Shown one piece after another: positions 6,184-13,939 of a stretch of DNA of 22,883 nt. The stretch is taken from contig JAFQEB010000138.1 in NCBI GenBank assembly GCA_017399225.1, forward strand, positions 1 to 22,883. Direction: 5' to 3'. How positions within the stretch are numbered: the first letter of the stretch is position 1; each line of letters opens with the position of its first letter. Under the pieces are notes generated by a model. That model did no database searches. It saw only the letters and a list, made by a program, of their open reading frames with translations, and had not been told where the DNA came from. The position numbers and the translations under genes were made by a program. Origin of the DNA: Clostridia bacterium. GTDB lineage: Bacteria > Bacillota_A > Clostridia > Christensenellales > Aristaeellaceae.

Positions 6184-8139
6184 ATGATGATCCGGAGGCG
6201 AACATCCTTGAAGAAGCTTCTCCTGCTGCTGGTGGCTCTGCTGCTTTGTCAGAGCGCTCAGGCTGATGAACTGCCTGCGCCCTTCACCGGTTATGCGGAT
6301 AAAACGCTTTTCCTGCGGCCTTCCCCGGCTGCTTCCAGCGACTCGCTGGCCAGCATCCCTGCCGGAACGCCCATTGATCTGGTGCCCGTCAGCGATGTAT
6401 TTGCAGAGGTCACCTATCAGGGCAAGACGGGATATGTGTACTATCCGTTGGTCATGCGGATGCCGGAGGAGACCGGCGTGGAGCCCTATCCGGCCTATCT
6501 GCCGCAGAGCAAATACCTCTTTTCTCTGCCGCTGGACACTGCCCCGGTACTTTCGACCGTGCAGGCCGAGACGCCGGTTATGGTAACGGGAGAATCCGGC
6601 CGCTTCCTGCGCATTGAGGCTCAGGGGCAGACCGGCTATGTGTATGCCCGGGATACCGAGACGATCGGCGACATGCACATGGAGGTCTGCGCTACGGAGT
6701 TCTGGGCGGAAACGGCGCTGACGACCCGCGTGTATCCTTTGAAAAACGCGGAAACGGCGCTGACGCTGGAGCCCAGCCGGGTCTACATCGCCGAGGCGGT
6801 CTGCAACGGGTATTATCGCGTCACCATCGGCGACGCCGTGGTCTATGTGCCTGCCGGCGGCGTCGAAACCCTCCGCCGGGCACAGGAGAACGCCCGCGTG
6901 GCAGTCATCACCACGGAAACGCAGCTTTTCTCCGCGCCCGACCTGTCCGCCGCAACGGATGAGCGCCTGGAAGAAACCCGGCTGTTCCCCCTGATGCCCA
7001 TGGAGGGCGGCTTCCAGCAGCTGCGCGGTATGCCCTTTTATATCTGCGCAAACGACGTCGCCGCTTATCAGGCCAGCGTCATTGACAATCAGGTGCTGCG
7101 CATCCTGGCCGATGCACCGCTGCTGTTGCAGCCGGAAGCCGGAGCACAGGAGACGAGCCGCGTGACGACCGGGACGCTCATCGACGTGCATTATGCGACG
7201 GAGGACTGGTATCTGGTGCAGGTCGGCCAGTACTGGGGGTTCCTTCCCAGGGACGAGGCAATCGCCATACCCATGGCCGTCACCGCAAAGATGATGCCCA
7301 CCGCCGCCGTTGTCACAGAGGATGCAGCCTTCCAGCGAGACGGCGTGACTTTCACCCTGCGTGCCGGTATGCGCCTTGTGCTCACCGCCATGGCGGATGA
7401 CTACTACCGCTTTGAATCAGACGGAGACGCCGGTTTCATTTCGTCAGCCAGCGTGGACGTCCTCGGCTCGGACACCGAGCTGACCGCCTATACCGTCACA
7501 GCACTGGAGGAGATCGAGATCATGGATTTCCCCGATGCAAAGCTGGGCCGGGTGATCACAACCATCCCCCAGGGTGAGAAGGTGCGCGTCACAGGCTTCA
7601 ACCGCTGCTACCTGATCGTCAAGTGGAACGGCGTGACCGGCTATGCACATCAAAAGGGGCTGCTGACCAGCGAGAGCCGCGGCATCCCCGAAATGGAGGA
7701 CGTCCCCGCCTGTGAGGTGGTGCTGGACAAGTCCACCGGCATGGCCTATGCCTTCCTGCTCAGGGAGGATGGCACGCGCGGCGAGCTTGTCATCTGCGCA
7801 AAGGTCGCAACGGGCAAGCGCACCACGCCGACGCCCACCGGTACCTTCCTGCTGGGGCGCAAGGAGCGCTGGCACGCTTTCACCCTCTCCTATACGCCCC
7901 ACACCACCGAGTACGTCAAGGCCCGTTACATCCACGGCTGGCCCTGCGAGCAGCGCAGGGAATCCACCGTCAAAACGAGCCTGATTCAGACCGGCGCAGT
8001 GACCGGCGGCTGCCTGCGCTCCCCCTTCGAATTCGCCCGATGGGTCTATATGAACAGTACCGCCTACGAGACGCAGCTGGTGATCGTCAACGGCGGCTTC
8101 GAAGCGCCGGAGGGAGCGGAAGCGGTCCGGGTCAGATAA
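6184..8139 (+). CDS. Secreted SH3-repeat protein with C-terminal L,D-transpeptidase (YkuD) domain
   Basis: The 651-residue protein has a signal peptide (RRRTSLKKLLLLLVALLL..., likely cleavage after SAQA near residue 27). About seven SH3-like cell-wall-binding repeats follow to residue ~500, recognisable by recurring xxxGxxxxVxxxxxxxxxVxxxGxxGYV units such as IPAGTPIDLVP...GKTGYVY and IPQGEKVRVTG...GVTGYAH. The C-terminal domain begins near ACEVVLDKSTGMAYAFL and matches YkuD transpeptidases, which form 3-3 peptide cross-links or attach proteins to peptidoglycan. PTPTGTFLLG, the HG pair (H584) and a TGGCLRSP motif with candidate nucleophile C610 are present. The usual S-H-G-C reads T-G-G-C here, so one canonical histidine is missing; activity is plausible, not certain. 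GAAGGA precedes the tandem ATGs at 6184 and 6187; either could be used. It heads a five-gene same-strand cluster. Confidence 0.88.
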   Translation: MMIRRRTSLKKLLLLLVALLLCQSAQADELPAPFTGYADKTLFLRPSPAASSDSLASIPAGTPIDLVPVSDVFAEVTYQGKTGYVYYPLVMRMPEETGVEPYPAYLPQSKYLFSLPLDTAPVLSTVQAETPVMVTGESGRFLRIEAQGQTGYVYARDTETIGDMHMEVCATEFWAETALTTRVYPLKNAETALTLEPSRVYIAEAVCNGYYRVTIGDAVVYVPAGGVETLRRAQENARVAVITTETQLFSAPDLSAATDERLEETRLFPLMPMEGGFQQLRGMPFYICANDVAAYQASVIDNQVLRILADAPLLLQPEAGAQETSRVTTGTLIDVHYATEDWYLVQVGQYWGFLPRDEAIAIPMAVTAKMMPTAAVVTEDAAFQRDGVTFTLRAGMRLVLTAMADDYYRFESDGDAGFISSASVDVLGSDTELTAYTVTALEEIEIMDFPDAKLGRVITTIPQGEKVRVTGFNRCYLIVKWNGVTGYAHQKGLLTSESRGIPEMEDVPACEVVLDKSTGMAYAFLLREDGTRGELVICAKVATGKRTTPTPTGTFLLGRKERWHAFTLSYTPHTTEYVKARYIHGWPCEQRRESTVKTSLIQTGAVTGGCLRSPFEFARWVYMNSTAYETQLVIVNGGFEAPEGAEAVRVR

Positions 8140-8160
8140 TACCAACTGATGGAGGTACCC

Positions 8161-8694
8161 ATGAAGAAGCTGATTGCACTTTTGATGGCGCTGCTGCTGG
8201 CGGTTCCGGCCTTCGCAGCAGAGCCTTCCCTGACGGAGGAGGACTACACCCTCCGTCTGTCCAATGAGGAGGACGCCCCCGTCTTCGCCCTGAGCGACGA
8301 GGCGGATGCGCTGCTGGCTGCGCTGGCGGATCACACCGGTGCGCCGGTTGCCATGACCTTCGAGGATCAGGACTGTATGCTGCCCGGCATGACGCGGGAG
8401 TATCAGACGGCGGACGAGCTGTTCGTTCTCGCCACGCGTCCCCTGCCCGGCGACCCCAACGCCAACACCATCGAATCCGTCATGGTGCTGACCGATTCCG
8501 TCACGACCCATCGCGGCGCACGGGTCGGCATGACGTTAACGGAGATCGAGGCCCTCTACGGCACGGATCATGTACTGGATTATGACACGGTCCTTTACGC
8601 CAACGGCGATTTCGACCCGCAGGTCATGTTCTTCTTCGACACGGAGACCTGGGTCTGCGTGGGCTGGATGCTCTTCCGGAACATGGTGATCTGA
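8161..8694 (+). CDS. Small secreted protein of unknown function
   Basis: This 177-residue protein starts with a clear signal peptide (MKKLIALLMALLLAVPAFA, cleavage before AEPS). The mature part is acidic and has no recognised catalytic motif. Residues in the second half (THRGARVGMTLTEIEALYG ... DPQVMFFFDTETWVCVGW) resemble the small repeat fold of secreted SmpA/BLIP-like proteins, where 'vGmtlxEvxxxYG' begins the helix; this is weak pattern memory, not an identification. The ATG at 8161 is chosen over the in-frame ATG at 8149 because GGAGG (8151-8155) lies five bases upstream. It begins 21 bases after the transpeptidase gene, and its stop overlaps the signal for the next gene (TGATATG), so the three are probably translated from one mRNA. 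Confidence 0.8.
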   Translation: MKKLIALLMALLLAVPAFAAEPSLTEEDYTLRLSNEEDAPVFALSDEADALLAALADHTGAPVAMTFEDQDCMLPGMTREYQTADELFVLATRPLPGDPNANTIESVMVLTDSVTTHRGARVGMTLTEIEALYGTDHVLDYDTVLYANGDFDPQVMFFFDTETWVCVGWMLFRNMVI

Positions 8695-8695
8695 T

Positions 8696-9946
8696 ATGCT
8701 GCATCCACTGTATCTGTCGCTCCTTGTGCCCGCTGCCTGCGCGGGCTTTTTCGCGTTGGGGCGCTTCCCCCGCCTGCGGCAGCTGTGGCTGCTGTTTTGC
8801 AGCGGCCTGTTCCTGTATGCGGCGGAGCCGGAACACTGGTGGCTGCTGCTGACGCTGACCGCGCTGGCGTGGCTGGCCCCTCTTGCCGGAAAAACCGGCG
8901 CGGCAGTCTATGCGGGGCTGGCAGTCGGCACGCTGGCCGCGGTAAAGCTCTCCGGGCAGGCATGGCCGGTGGGGCTTTCCTTCGTGGCGCTGCAGGGTAT
9001 CGCCTATGCGGCGGATGCTGCCGGAGACGCCGCCTGCCGGGGCAGCCTCCCGCAGGTACTGCATTACACGCTCTTTTTCCCCAAGCTGAGCGCGGGCCCC
9101 ATATGCCGCTTCGCCACCTTCCGGGAGGAAGCGCAGGCAGCGCGTATTTCCTGGGAGGACATGGAGGCCGGGCTTATCCGTCTTGCCTTTGGGCTGGGCA
9201 AGAAGCTCCTCATTGCCGACAGCCTGTATCCGCTGGCCATGGCCGGCTTTACCTCCGGCGGACATCCGCTGGGGTGGGCGCTGTCCCTTGGGTGCTGCAC
9301 GCTGTATGTGTATTTTGATTTTTCCGGCTGCACGGATATCGCGCTGGGCGTGGGACGGATGCTGGGTATGCGTCTGCCGGAGAACTTCGACCGGCCCCTG
9401 CAGGCTTCATCCCTGCGGGCGTTCTGGCGCAGGTGGCACATGAGCCTCTCGGGCTTCCTGCGGGACTATGTGTACATCCCCCTGGGCGGCAGCCGCAGAG
9501 GCAGGGCACGGACGCTGATCAATGTGCTGATCGTCTTTGTACTGATGGGTCTGTGGCACGGCTTCACCTGGGGATACCTGCTATTCGGCCTCTGGCATGG
9601 CCTGCTGATGCTGCTGGAGCATTCCGGCATACTGACTCCCGCGCGCTGGAAGGCTCCGTTTGGACGGCTGTATACGCTTTTCACCGTCGCGGTGGGCTTC
9701 ATGATCTTCATGGCGCCCGGCCTGCCCGCGTATTCTCCGGGGGCGGAGCCCCTGCGGCAGACGATCATGACGCTCTCGCCCATGGCGGTCATCGCGCTGG
9801 CAGCAGCGGTATTCCTCCTGATGCGGGAGGGCAAAAAGCCGCTGCCTGTTTGGGCCGCACGCTGGCTGGCCCTGGCGCTGCTGGCAGTGTGCTGGACGCA
9901 TCTGCTGGCAGGGGGATATGTGCCGATGCTGTACGCGCAGTTCTGA
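8696..9946 (+). CDS. MBOAT-family membrane O-acyltransferase (AlgI/DltB-like)
   Basis: The 416-residue protein has about ten hydrophobic segments throughout and carries the MBOAT hallmarks FWRRWHMSLSGFLRDYVYIPLGG (H248) and GLWHGFTWGYLLFGLWHG, where H288 corresponds to the invariant catalytic histidine of the family. The tail FxxFSGCTDIALGVGRMLG (YFDFSG...) is also typical. MBOAT proteins of the AlgI type move acyl, usually acetyl, groups across the membrane to modify exopolysaccharides or cell-wall polymers. The next gene encodes the AlgJ/AlgX-like partner, so extracellular polysaccharide O-acetylation is the best prediction; the acceptor polymer is unknown. The N-terminus is a little shorter than AlgI (usually ~460-520 residues). 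The ATG sits one base after the upstream stop codon, which implies translational coupling. DltB is less likely because dltA, dltC and dltD are absent. Confidence 0.88.
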   Translation: MLHPLYLSLLVPAACAGFFALGRFPRLRQLWLLFCSGLFLYAAEPEHWWLLLTLTALAWLAPLAGKTGAAVYAGLAVGTLAAVKLSGQAWPVGLSFVALQGIAYAADAAGDAACRGSLPQVLHYTLFFPKLSAGPICRFATFREEAQAARISWEDMEAGLIRLAFGLGKKLLIADSLYPLAMAGFTSGGHPLGWALSLGCCTLYVYFDFSGCTDIALGVGRMLGMRLPENFDRPLQASSLRAFWRRWHMSLSGFLRDYVYIPLGGSRRGRARTLINVLIVFVLMGLWHGFTWGYLLFGLWHGLLMLLEHSGILTPARWKAPFGRLYTLFTVAVGFMIFMAPGLPAYSPGAEPLRQTIMTLSPMAVIALAAAVFLLMREGKKPLPVWAARWLALALLAVCWTHLLAGGYVPMLYAQF

Positions 9947-9978
9947 TCAGGAAAGCATTGCGGAAAGGAGGCGCCCGT

Positions 9979-10989
9979 ATGGGCAGGAAGCTCTTTGTGC
10001 TGGCGGCATTGCTGCTTCTGCTGCTGCCGCTGGCGTTGACGCCCTTCGGGGTGGATATCCGCGCATACCGGACGGATGCGCAGACAGCCGTTTTTGCAGA
10101 AGATCCCGCCGGCTATGTGACGGATCGCCTGGCGCTCCGCACGGCGGCCATCACCCTGCGCGCAAAGGCATTGGCCCTGCTGGGCGAATCCGGCAGCCCG
10201 CAGGTCATTCGCGGCCGCGACGGCTTCCTTTTCTTTGCGGAATCCCTGTACACCGAGCCGCTCACCGATCAGGAGCTGGCCGCACTGACGGATAAGCTGA
10301 CCGCATTGGAGCAGGCGCTGGCAGTGGACGGACGCAGGCTGATCATCCTGATCGCCCCCGACAAGGCATCCGTCTACCCGGAAATGCTGCCGCTGCATGT
10401 GCTCCCCCGGCAGCCGGATCCCCTTCAGCAGGCGAATGCTTCCCTGCGGGACGCCGGGCTGACGGTGCTGGACGCGCAAGGCCTGCTGACCGCCCACAAG
10501 GGCGAAGGGCTCCTTTACTTCCGCGGGGACAGCCACTGGAACGCCCGGGGCGCCCGCATCATCTGTCAGGAGCTGATGCGTCTGACCGGCACCGAAGCCC
10601 CCGATCATGCCGACGCGCCCCTTCTGCCGGGCACGGCGGGTGATCTGACGCTCCTGTGCCAGCCGGGCACACCGCCAACGGAGCCGGACGCATCGCCGGA
10701 CATCCCGCGCGCCTACCGCACAGCGCGTCCCATGCGAACGGCAGATGACGCCCGCATCCAGACCACAAGCGCCACGACGGCCCTGTCCCTCCTGGTGATC
10801 CGCGACTCCTTCGGCCGCGGGCTGCTGCCCTATCTGGCCAACACGGCAGGGCGCATGACCTTCTCCCGAAGCGATCAGGATGTGCCCGCTCAGGCGGCCG
10901 CAGCCAAGGCAGACTGGGTCGTGATCGAAGTGGCACAGCGCAACCTGCGCACCTGGCTGCAGGACGATGTACTTTATCAAGAAAGGTAG
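9979..10989 (+). CDS. AlgJ/AlgX-like SGNH acetyltransferase partner protein
   Basis: The 336-residue protein has an N-terminal signal anchor (MGRKLFVLAALLLLLLPLALTPFG) followed by an extracytoplasmic domain. Family features are RGRDGFLFFAES near residue 75, the GDSHWN motif (D184, H186) and IRDSFGRG (S277), which together would form the Asp-His-Ser catalytic set of AlgJ/AlgX/PatB-type O-acetyltransferases. These take an acetyl group delivered by an MBOAT protein and pass it to a polysaccharide. The gene follows the MBOAT gene after 32 bases; AAAGGAGG (9964-9971) lies seven bases before this ATG. The open frame extends upstream to 9433, but that part only overlaps the MBOAT gene in another frame and lacks a start signal. 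Confidence 0.87.
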   Translation: MGRKLFVLAALLLLLLPLALTPFGVDIRAYRTDAQTAVFAEDPAGYVTDRLALRTAAITLRAKALALLGESGSPQVIRGRDGFLFFAESLYTEPLTDQELAALTDKLTALEQALAVDGRRLIILIAPDKASVYPEMLPLHVLPRQPDPLQQANASLRDAGLTVLDAQGLLTAHKGEGLLYFRGDSHWNARGARIICQELMRLTGTEAPDHADAPLLPGTAGDLTLLCQPGTPPTEPDASPDIPRAYRTARPMRTADDARIQTTSATTALSLLVIRDSFGRGLLPYLANTAGRMTFSRSDQDVPAQAAAAKADWVVIEVAQRNLRTWLQDDVLYQER

Positions 10990-10997
10990 CAAAGCAA

Positions 10998-11666
10998 ATG
11001 AAACGGCTTCTGAAATGCCTCAAATGGCTCCTTATCCTCGCGGTGATCGCCGGTCTTTTTGTCCTGGGCGTCAACGCCTGGATGATCCACAGCACCGCAG
11101 GAGCGATCTTCACACTGGATGAGGCAGACCAGCTCTCCGGCGACTGCATCCTGGTGCTGGGCTGCGGCGTACGCAGCGACGGCAAGCCCAGCCACATGCT
11201 GCAGGACAGGCTGGACGTGGCGATCAGCGCATACCGGATGGGCCTGGCCCCCAAGCTGCTCATGAGCGGCGATCATGGCCGGGAACACTACGATGAAGTC
11301 AATGCCATGAAGGACTACGCCATTTCCAAGGGCGTCCCCTCCGAGGATATCTTCATGGATCACGCCGGCTTCTCCACCTATGAGAGCATGTACCGTGCGC
11401 GCGACGTCTTCCAGTGTGAACGCCTCATCATCGTCACGCAGAATTACCATCTGTACCGGGCCATCCACAATGCGCGGGCATTCGGGCTGGAGGCGTCGGG
11501 TATCTCCTCCGACCTTCGCAGCTACGCCCGACAGCCCTACTTCGACCTCCGGGAAGCCGCTGCACGGGTCAAGGACTGGCTGTGGTGCCTTGCGAAGTTC
11601 CCGCCCACCTACCTGGGCGAAGCGATCCCCATCTTCGGCGACGGGGACGAAACCAACGACCGCTGA
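10998..11666 (+). CDS. DUF218 (SanA/YdcF/ElyC-like) membrane protein
   Basis: This 222-residue protein has one N-terminal membrane helix (LLKCLKWLLILAVIAGLFVLGVNAWMI) and an extracytoplasmic DUF218 domain. Hallmarks are DCILVLGCGVRSDGKPSHMLQDRL, LLMSGDHGREHYDEVNAM, IFMDHAGFSTYESMYRA and IIVTQNYHLYRAI. Relatives SanA and ElyC affect envelope integrity, vancomycin sensitivity and lipid-carrier-dependent glycan assembly in Enterobacteria; the biochemical activity is not settled. Position as the last gene of the envelope cluster, 8 bases after the AlgJ-like stop, agrees with an envelope role. The ribosome binding site is weak (AAAGGTAGC overlapping the upstream stop), consistent with translational coupling. 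A bidirectional terminator follows about 55 bases later. Confidence 0.88.
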   Translation: MKRLLKCLKWLLILAVIAGLFVLGVNAWMIHSTAGAIFTLDEADQLSGDCILVLGCGVRSDGKPSHMLQDRLDVAISAYRMGLAPKLLMSGDHGREHYDEVNAMKDYAISKGVPSEDIFMDHAGFSTYESMYRARDVFQCERLIIVTQNYHLYRAIHNARAFGLEASGISSDLRSYARQPYFDLREAAARVKDWLWCLAKFPPTYLGEAIPIFGDGDETNDR

Positions 11667-11710
11667 AGCGCCGCCCTCCCGAAGCGATTCGCCCGACCAT
11701 ATGATCCCTT

Positions 11711-11757
11711 CAACAAAAAAACAGGACGCCTGATGTTTCAGACGTCCTGATGTTTTT
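11711..11757. terminator. Bidirectional intrinsic terminator
   Basis: Stem CAGGACG/CGTCCTG (11722-11728 with 11743-11749) extends through a c/a mismatch into CTGA-tgtt-TCAG. On the plus strand TGTTTTTT follows; on the minus strand TTTTTTTGTTG follows. It serves both the DUF218 gene and the LacI-family gene, whose stop codon (11738-11740) lies inside the hairpin. Confidence 0.88.
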
Positions 11758-12766
11758 TGCATCCGCAGCTGCCGCGGCACACGATGGAGGCTGCGACCCT
11801 GATGGTGCGCGGCGGCGCGTTGTCCCGATGGATGCGCTGGCGCAGAAGAGTCAGCGCCTGCTGGATCATCTCATCGATGGAGGGATCGATCGTGCACAAC
11901 GGCATGGGGAAGTTGATGCGGCCCTGGATGTTGTCATAGCCAACGATGGCAATGTCCTGCGGCATCTGCACACCGATCTCCCGCAGGAAGGAGGCGGCAT
12001 TCCATGCCTCCATGTCACAGAATACGAAGATGCCGTCCACGCCCTCGCTCTTCCACTGCGCGAGGGTTTTTCGGCCCATCTCATCATCCTCAGCGACCAG
12101 CACATGACGGTTGCTTTCCGGGATGCCCGCCTCATCGCAGGCGCGGAGGAAGCCCTTCATGCGGTACTCCGTGCTGTGAACGATGTCAAAGCCGCACAGG
12201 AACGCCAGATTCCGCCGGCCCGCATCAATCAGATGCTTCCCGGCCAGATATCCGCCCTTCTCCTCATCGCACATCACGCAGTCATTAGCCCCCGCATCCA
12301 GGCAGCGGGACATGAGCACATAGGGAACCCCGGCAGCCTTCATGCGCTGGATGGACTCCTGCGCCCCGTGGCTGGGAAAGAGCAGGATGCCGTCCACCTG
12401 GCGGCTCAATGCGGTTTCCACCGCCTTCAGCTCCTGGTCAGGCTGTTCGCGGGAGCACAGCGTCAGCAGGCTGTAGCCCAGCGCTGATGCGGCGTCATGG
12501 ATGGCATCCGCCACGGCGGCATAATACGGGTTGGACATCGCGCCCAGGATCAGGCCGATCGTCTTCGTCCGGCCGGAGCGCAGGGAGCTGGCGGCATAGT
12601 TGCGCACATAGCCCATCTCCCGGGCTGCCTGCTGAATCTTCCTGCGGGTCTCCGCTGATATATCTGGCTTGTTTTTCAGCGCACGGGATACCGTGTTCGC
12701 GGTAAAGCCGGTTTCACGCGCAATATCCTGAAGCGTCACGCGGCCGCCGTGCGGAACGGATCTCAT
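11738..12766 (-). CDS. LacI-family transcriptional regulator
   Basis: The 342-residue protein has the N-terminal LacI helix-turn-helix and hinge (VTLQDIARETGFTANTVSRALKNK from about residue 10, then YVRNYAASSLRSGRT) followed by a periplasmic-binding-like effector domain with IGLILGAMSNPYYAAVADAI, VDGILLFPSH, and VGYDNI. Such proteins sense a sugar or related effector and repress uptake or hydrolase genes. The tail VCRGSCGCKKHQDV carries three cysteines in a short span; I do not know whether this matters. I prefer the ATG at 12766 to the one at 12790 because AGGAGG (12775-12780) lies eight bases before it. No transporter or hydrolase is adjacent; the debranching enzyme and cre-like site near 1259 are possible but unproven targets. 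Confidence 0.9.
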   Translation of the reverse strand: MRSVPHGGRVTLQDIARETGFTANTVSRALKNKPDISAETRRKIQQAAREMGYVRNYAASSLRSGRTKTIGLILGAMSNPYYAAVADAIHDAASALGYSLLTLCSREQPDQELKAVETALSRQVDGILLFPSHGAQESIQRMKAAGVPYVLMSRCLDAGANDCVMCDEEKGGYLAGKHLIDAGRRNLAFLCGFDIVHSTEYRMKGFLRACDEAGIPESNRHVLVAEDDEMGRKTLAQWKSEGVDGIFVFCDMEAWNAASFLREIGVQMPQDIAIVGYDNIQGRINFPMPLCTIDPSIDEMIQQALTLLRQRIHRDNAPPRTIRVAASIVCRGSCGCKKHQDV

Positions 12767-12805
12767 ACCGGATTCCTCCTGTACTTCCATTGCTTTTCCG
12801 CGTGC

Positions 12806-12834
12806 ATTCTACCACATGCGCCCGCATTTGTCAA
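12806..12834 (-). promoter_or_regulatory. Promoter of the LacI-family gene
   Basis: Minus strand: perfect -35 TTGACA (12829-12834), 17-base spacer, -10 TAGAAT (12806-12811) preceded by TGG. It lies about 40 bases before the start at 12766. Confidence 0.8.
12816..12827. promoter_or_regulatory. Possible autoregulatory operator (ATGCG-cc-CGCAT)
   Basis: An inverted repeat ATGCG/CGCAT with a two-base centre lies wholly within the spacer between -35 and -10 of the regulator's own promoter. LacI-family proteins bind even-length palindromes of this kind, so autorepression is possible. The match is short. Confidence 0.3.
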
Positions 12835-12921
12835 ATTCAGCCATAGAAAGGCCGAATCCGCCATGTTTTCAGACAAGCGTATGAAGCTCTCAGGTTTTTG
12901 CGCTGCTCCTCCAGGGGGGCA

Positions 12922-13827
12922 TCACAGGTGATAGTACATGGTGATGCGGGTGTTCCGCTCGTTCAGGGCGGCATAGTAGGCATTGAGCGCCGTCAGCTGT
13001 GCGATCTCCACGGTGTAGCCCTTGATCTGCCGCAGCTCGGAGGCGATGACCTGGGTGTTCTCGTTGATGGACTTGACCTGCTGATAGAGCATGTACTGGT
13101 TCTGCTTGATCTGCTCCAGGTTCTCGATGACCGTGTTCAGCTGGCTGATGACGGTATCCTTGCGCAGCTCATCCTCATACAGGTTGTATGCGCCGTGGGG
13201 GCCGGTGAGCTCGGTGCAGCGCCCGGTGACGAAGTATTCGTAGATGCTGGTAAGGGCGGGCAGGTTGCTGTACTTGGGATAGATCAGGCCGTCCGAATAG
13301 TAACGCTGGAGAAGCTGGCGGGATTCATCAAGCGGCTTCTGCATGAAGCTGTGCATCTCTGTATTGGTGTGATTCCAGTCTCGCAGATTGCGGCCATAAG
13401 CATTCTGGGCTTCTTCATTACGCTTGTCGATCTGACGGCAGGAACGATCGTATTCCTTGGCAGCGTACTCGTTGTCCTCACGGCACCCACGTCTCTTGAC
13501 GTAAATATACCAGGACGCAGGAACACCGATGGCTGCTGAGAGGATGCCCAGCACCCTGAACAGGTCGCCAATTCCAGGATCCATATTGAAGCTGCAAAAA
13601 AGGAGAAAGAATCCAACCGCAGCCAGTGCAACCGTCAAGATCAACGCAAACAGCGGCTGGTCATATTCCTTCTTGACCGGCGGCTGCGGCTTGCCTTCTT
13701 TTTGCAAAACGGGCTTGCGGCTCGCCTGAAACGTATCGTACTCCGCGATAATCCGCTCCTGCTGCAGAATATCCGTTTCCTGCATGATCGCATCCTTCAT
13801 GTACTGCAGCAATTCCTTGGTTTCCAT
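12922..13827 (-). CDS. Two-TM protein with long helical cytoplasmic part, unknown function
   Basis: The 301-residue protein has a charged N-terminal helical segment (1-55) and two membrane helices (about 59-80, FALILTVALAAVGFFLLF, and 90-110, FRVLGILSAAIGVPASWYIYV). A long, mostly helical C-terminal region follows, whose last 80 residues (VISQLNTVIENLEQIKQNQYMLYQQVKSINENTQ...) look like a coiled coil. KYSNLPALTSIYEYFVTGRC and GPHGAYNLYEDELR are motifs I associate with a widespread but uncharacterised Firmicute family; no function is claimed. There is no signal peptide. GGAGGAGG lies upstream of the ATG at 13827. Expression is driven by a consensus promoter overlapped by two palindromes, divergent from a small XRE regulator, which suggests tight repression by that neighbour. 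Confidence 0.85.
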   Translation of the reverse strand: METKELLQYMKDAIMQETDILQQERIIAEYDTFQASRKPVLQKEGKPQPPVKKEYDQPLFALILTVALAAVGFFLLFCSFNMDPGIGDLFRVLGILSAAIGVPASWYIYVKRRGCREDNEYAAKEYDRSCRQIDKRNEEAQNAYGRNLRDWNHTNTEMHSFMQKPLDESRQLLQRYYSDGLIYPKYSNLPALTSIYEYFVTGRCTELTGPHGAYNLYEDELRKDTVISQLNTVIENLEQIKQNQYMLYQQVKSINENTQVIASELRQIKGYTVEIAQLTALNAYYAALNERNTRITMYYHL

Positions 13828-13860
13828 GTGTCTGCCTCCTCCGTATGCCTCTGCTGTAAT

Positions 13861-13874
13861 AACCGATATTGGTT
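13861..13874. promoter_or_regulatory. Operator 1 (AACCGATATTGGTT)
   Basis: A near-perfect palindrome with AACC and GGTT arms covers the expected transcription start of the leftward promoter. It is related in sequence to the second palindrome, with centres 26 bp apart. Confidence 0.6.
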
Positions 13875-13880
13875 AATGGC

Positions 13881-13910
13881 ATTATATACCGATTTCGGTT
13901 ACTGTGTCAA
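13881..13910 (-). promoter_or_regulatory. Consensus promoter of the two-TM/coiled-coil gene
   Basis: Minus strand: -35 TTGACA (13905-13910) and -10 TATAAT (13881-13886), both perfect, 18 bases apart. This is the strongest promoter in the window, and the spacer contains operator 2. Confidence 0.85.
13888..13899. promoter_or_regulatory. Operator 2 (ACCGATTTCGGT)
   Basis: A palindrome with arms ACCGA/TCGGT lies between the -35 and -10 boxes of the leftward promoter, the classic site for a repressor to block RNA polymerase. Both operators share the ACCGAT/GGT core. Confidence 0.65.
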
Positions 13911-13939
13911 TGGAGAAACTGAGGGACGGAGGCATACGG

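Noticed and set aside
6030..6266. Possible small gene upstream of the envelope cluster
   Set aside because: It overlaps the signal peptide of the transpeptidase gene out of frame, lacks a ribosome site and has no sensible composition.
9433..9978. Upstream extension of the AlgJ-like frame
   Set aside because: It overlaps the MBOAT gene in another frame, has no start signal and encodes no recognisable sequence, whereas the ATG at 9979 has AAAGGAGG and begins a signal anchor.
9466..10992. A 508-codon open frame antisense to the MBOAT and AlgJ-like genes
   Set aside because: It spans two convincing plus-strand genes and shows only shadow composition.
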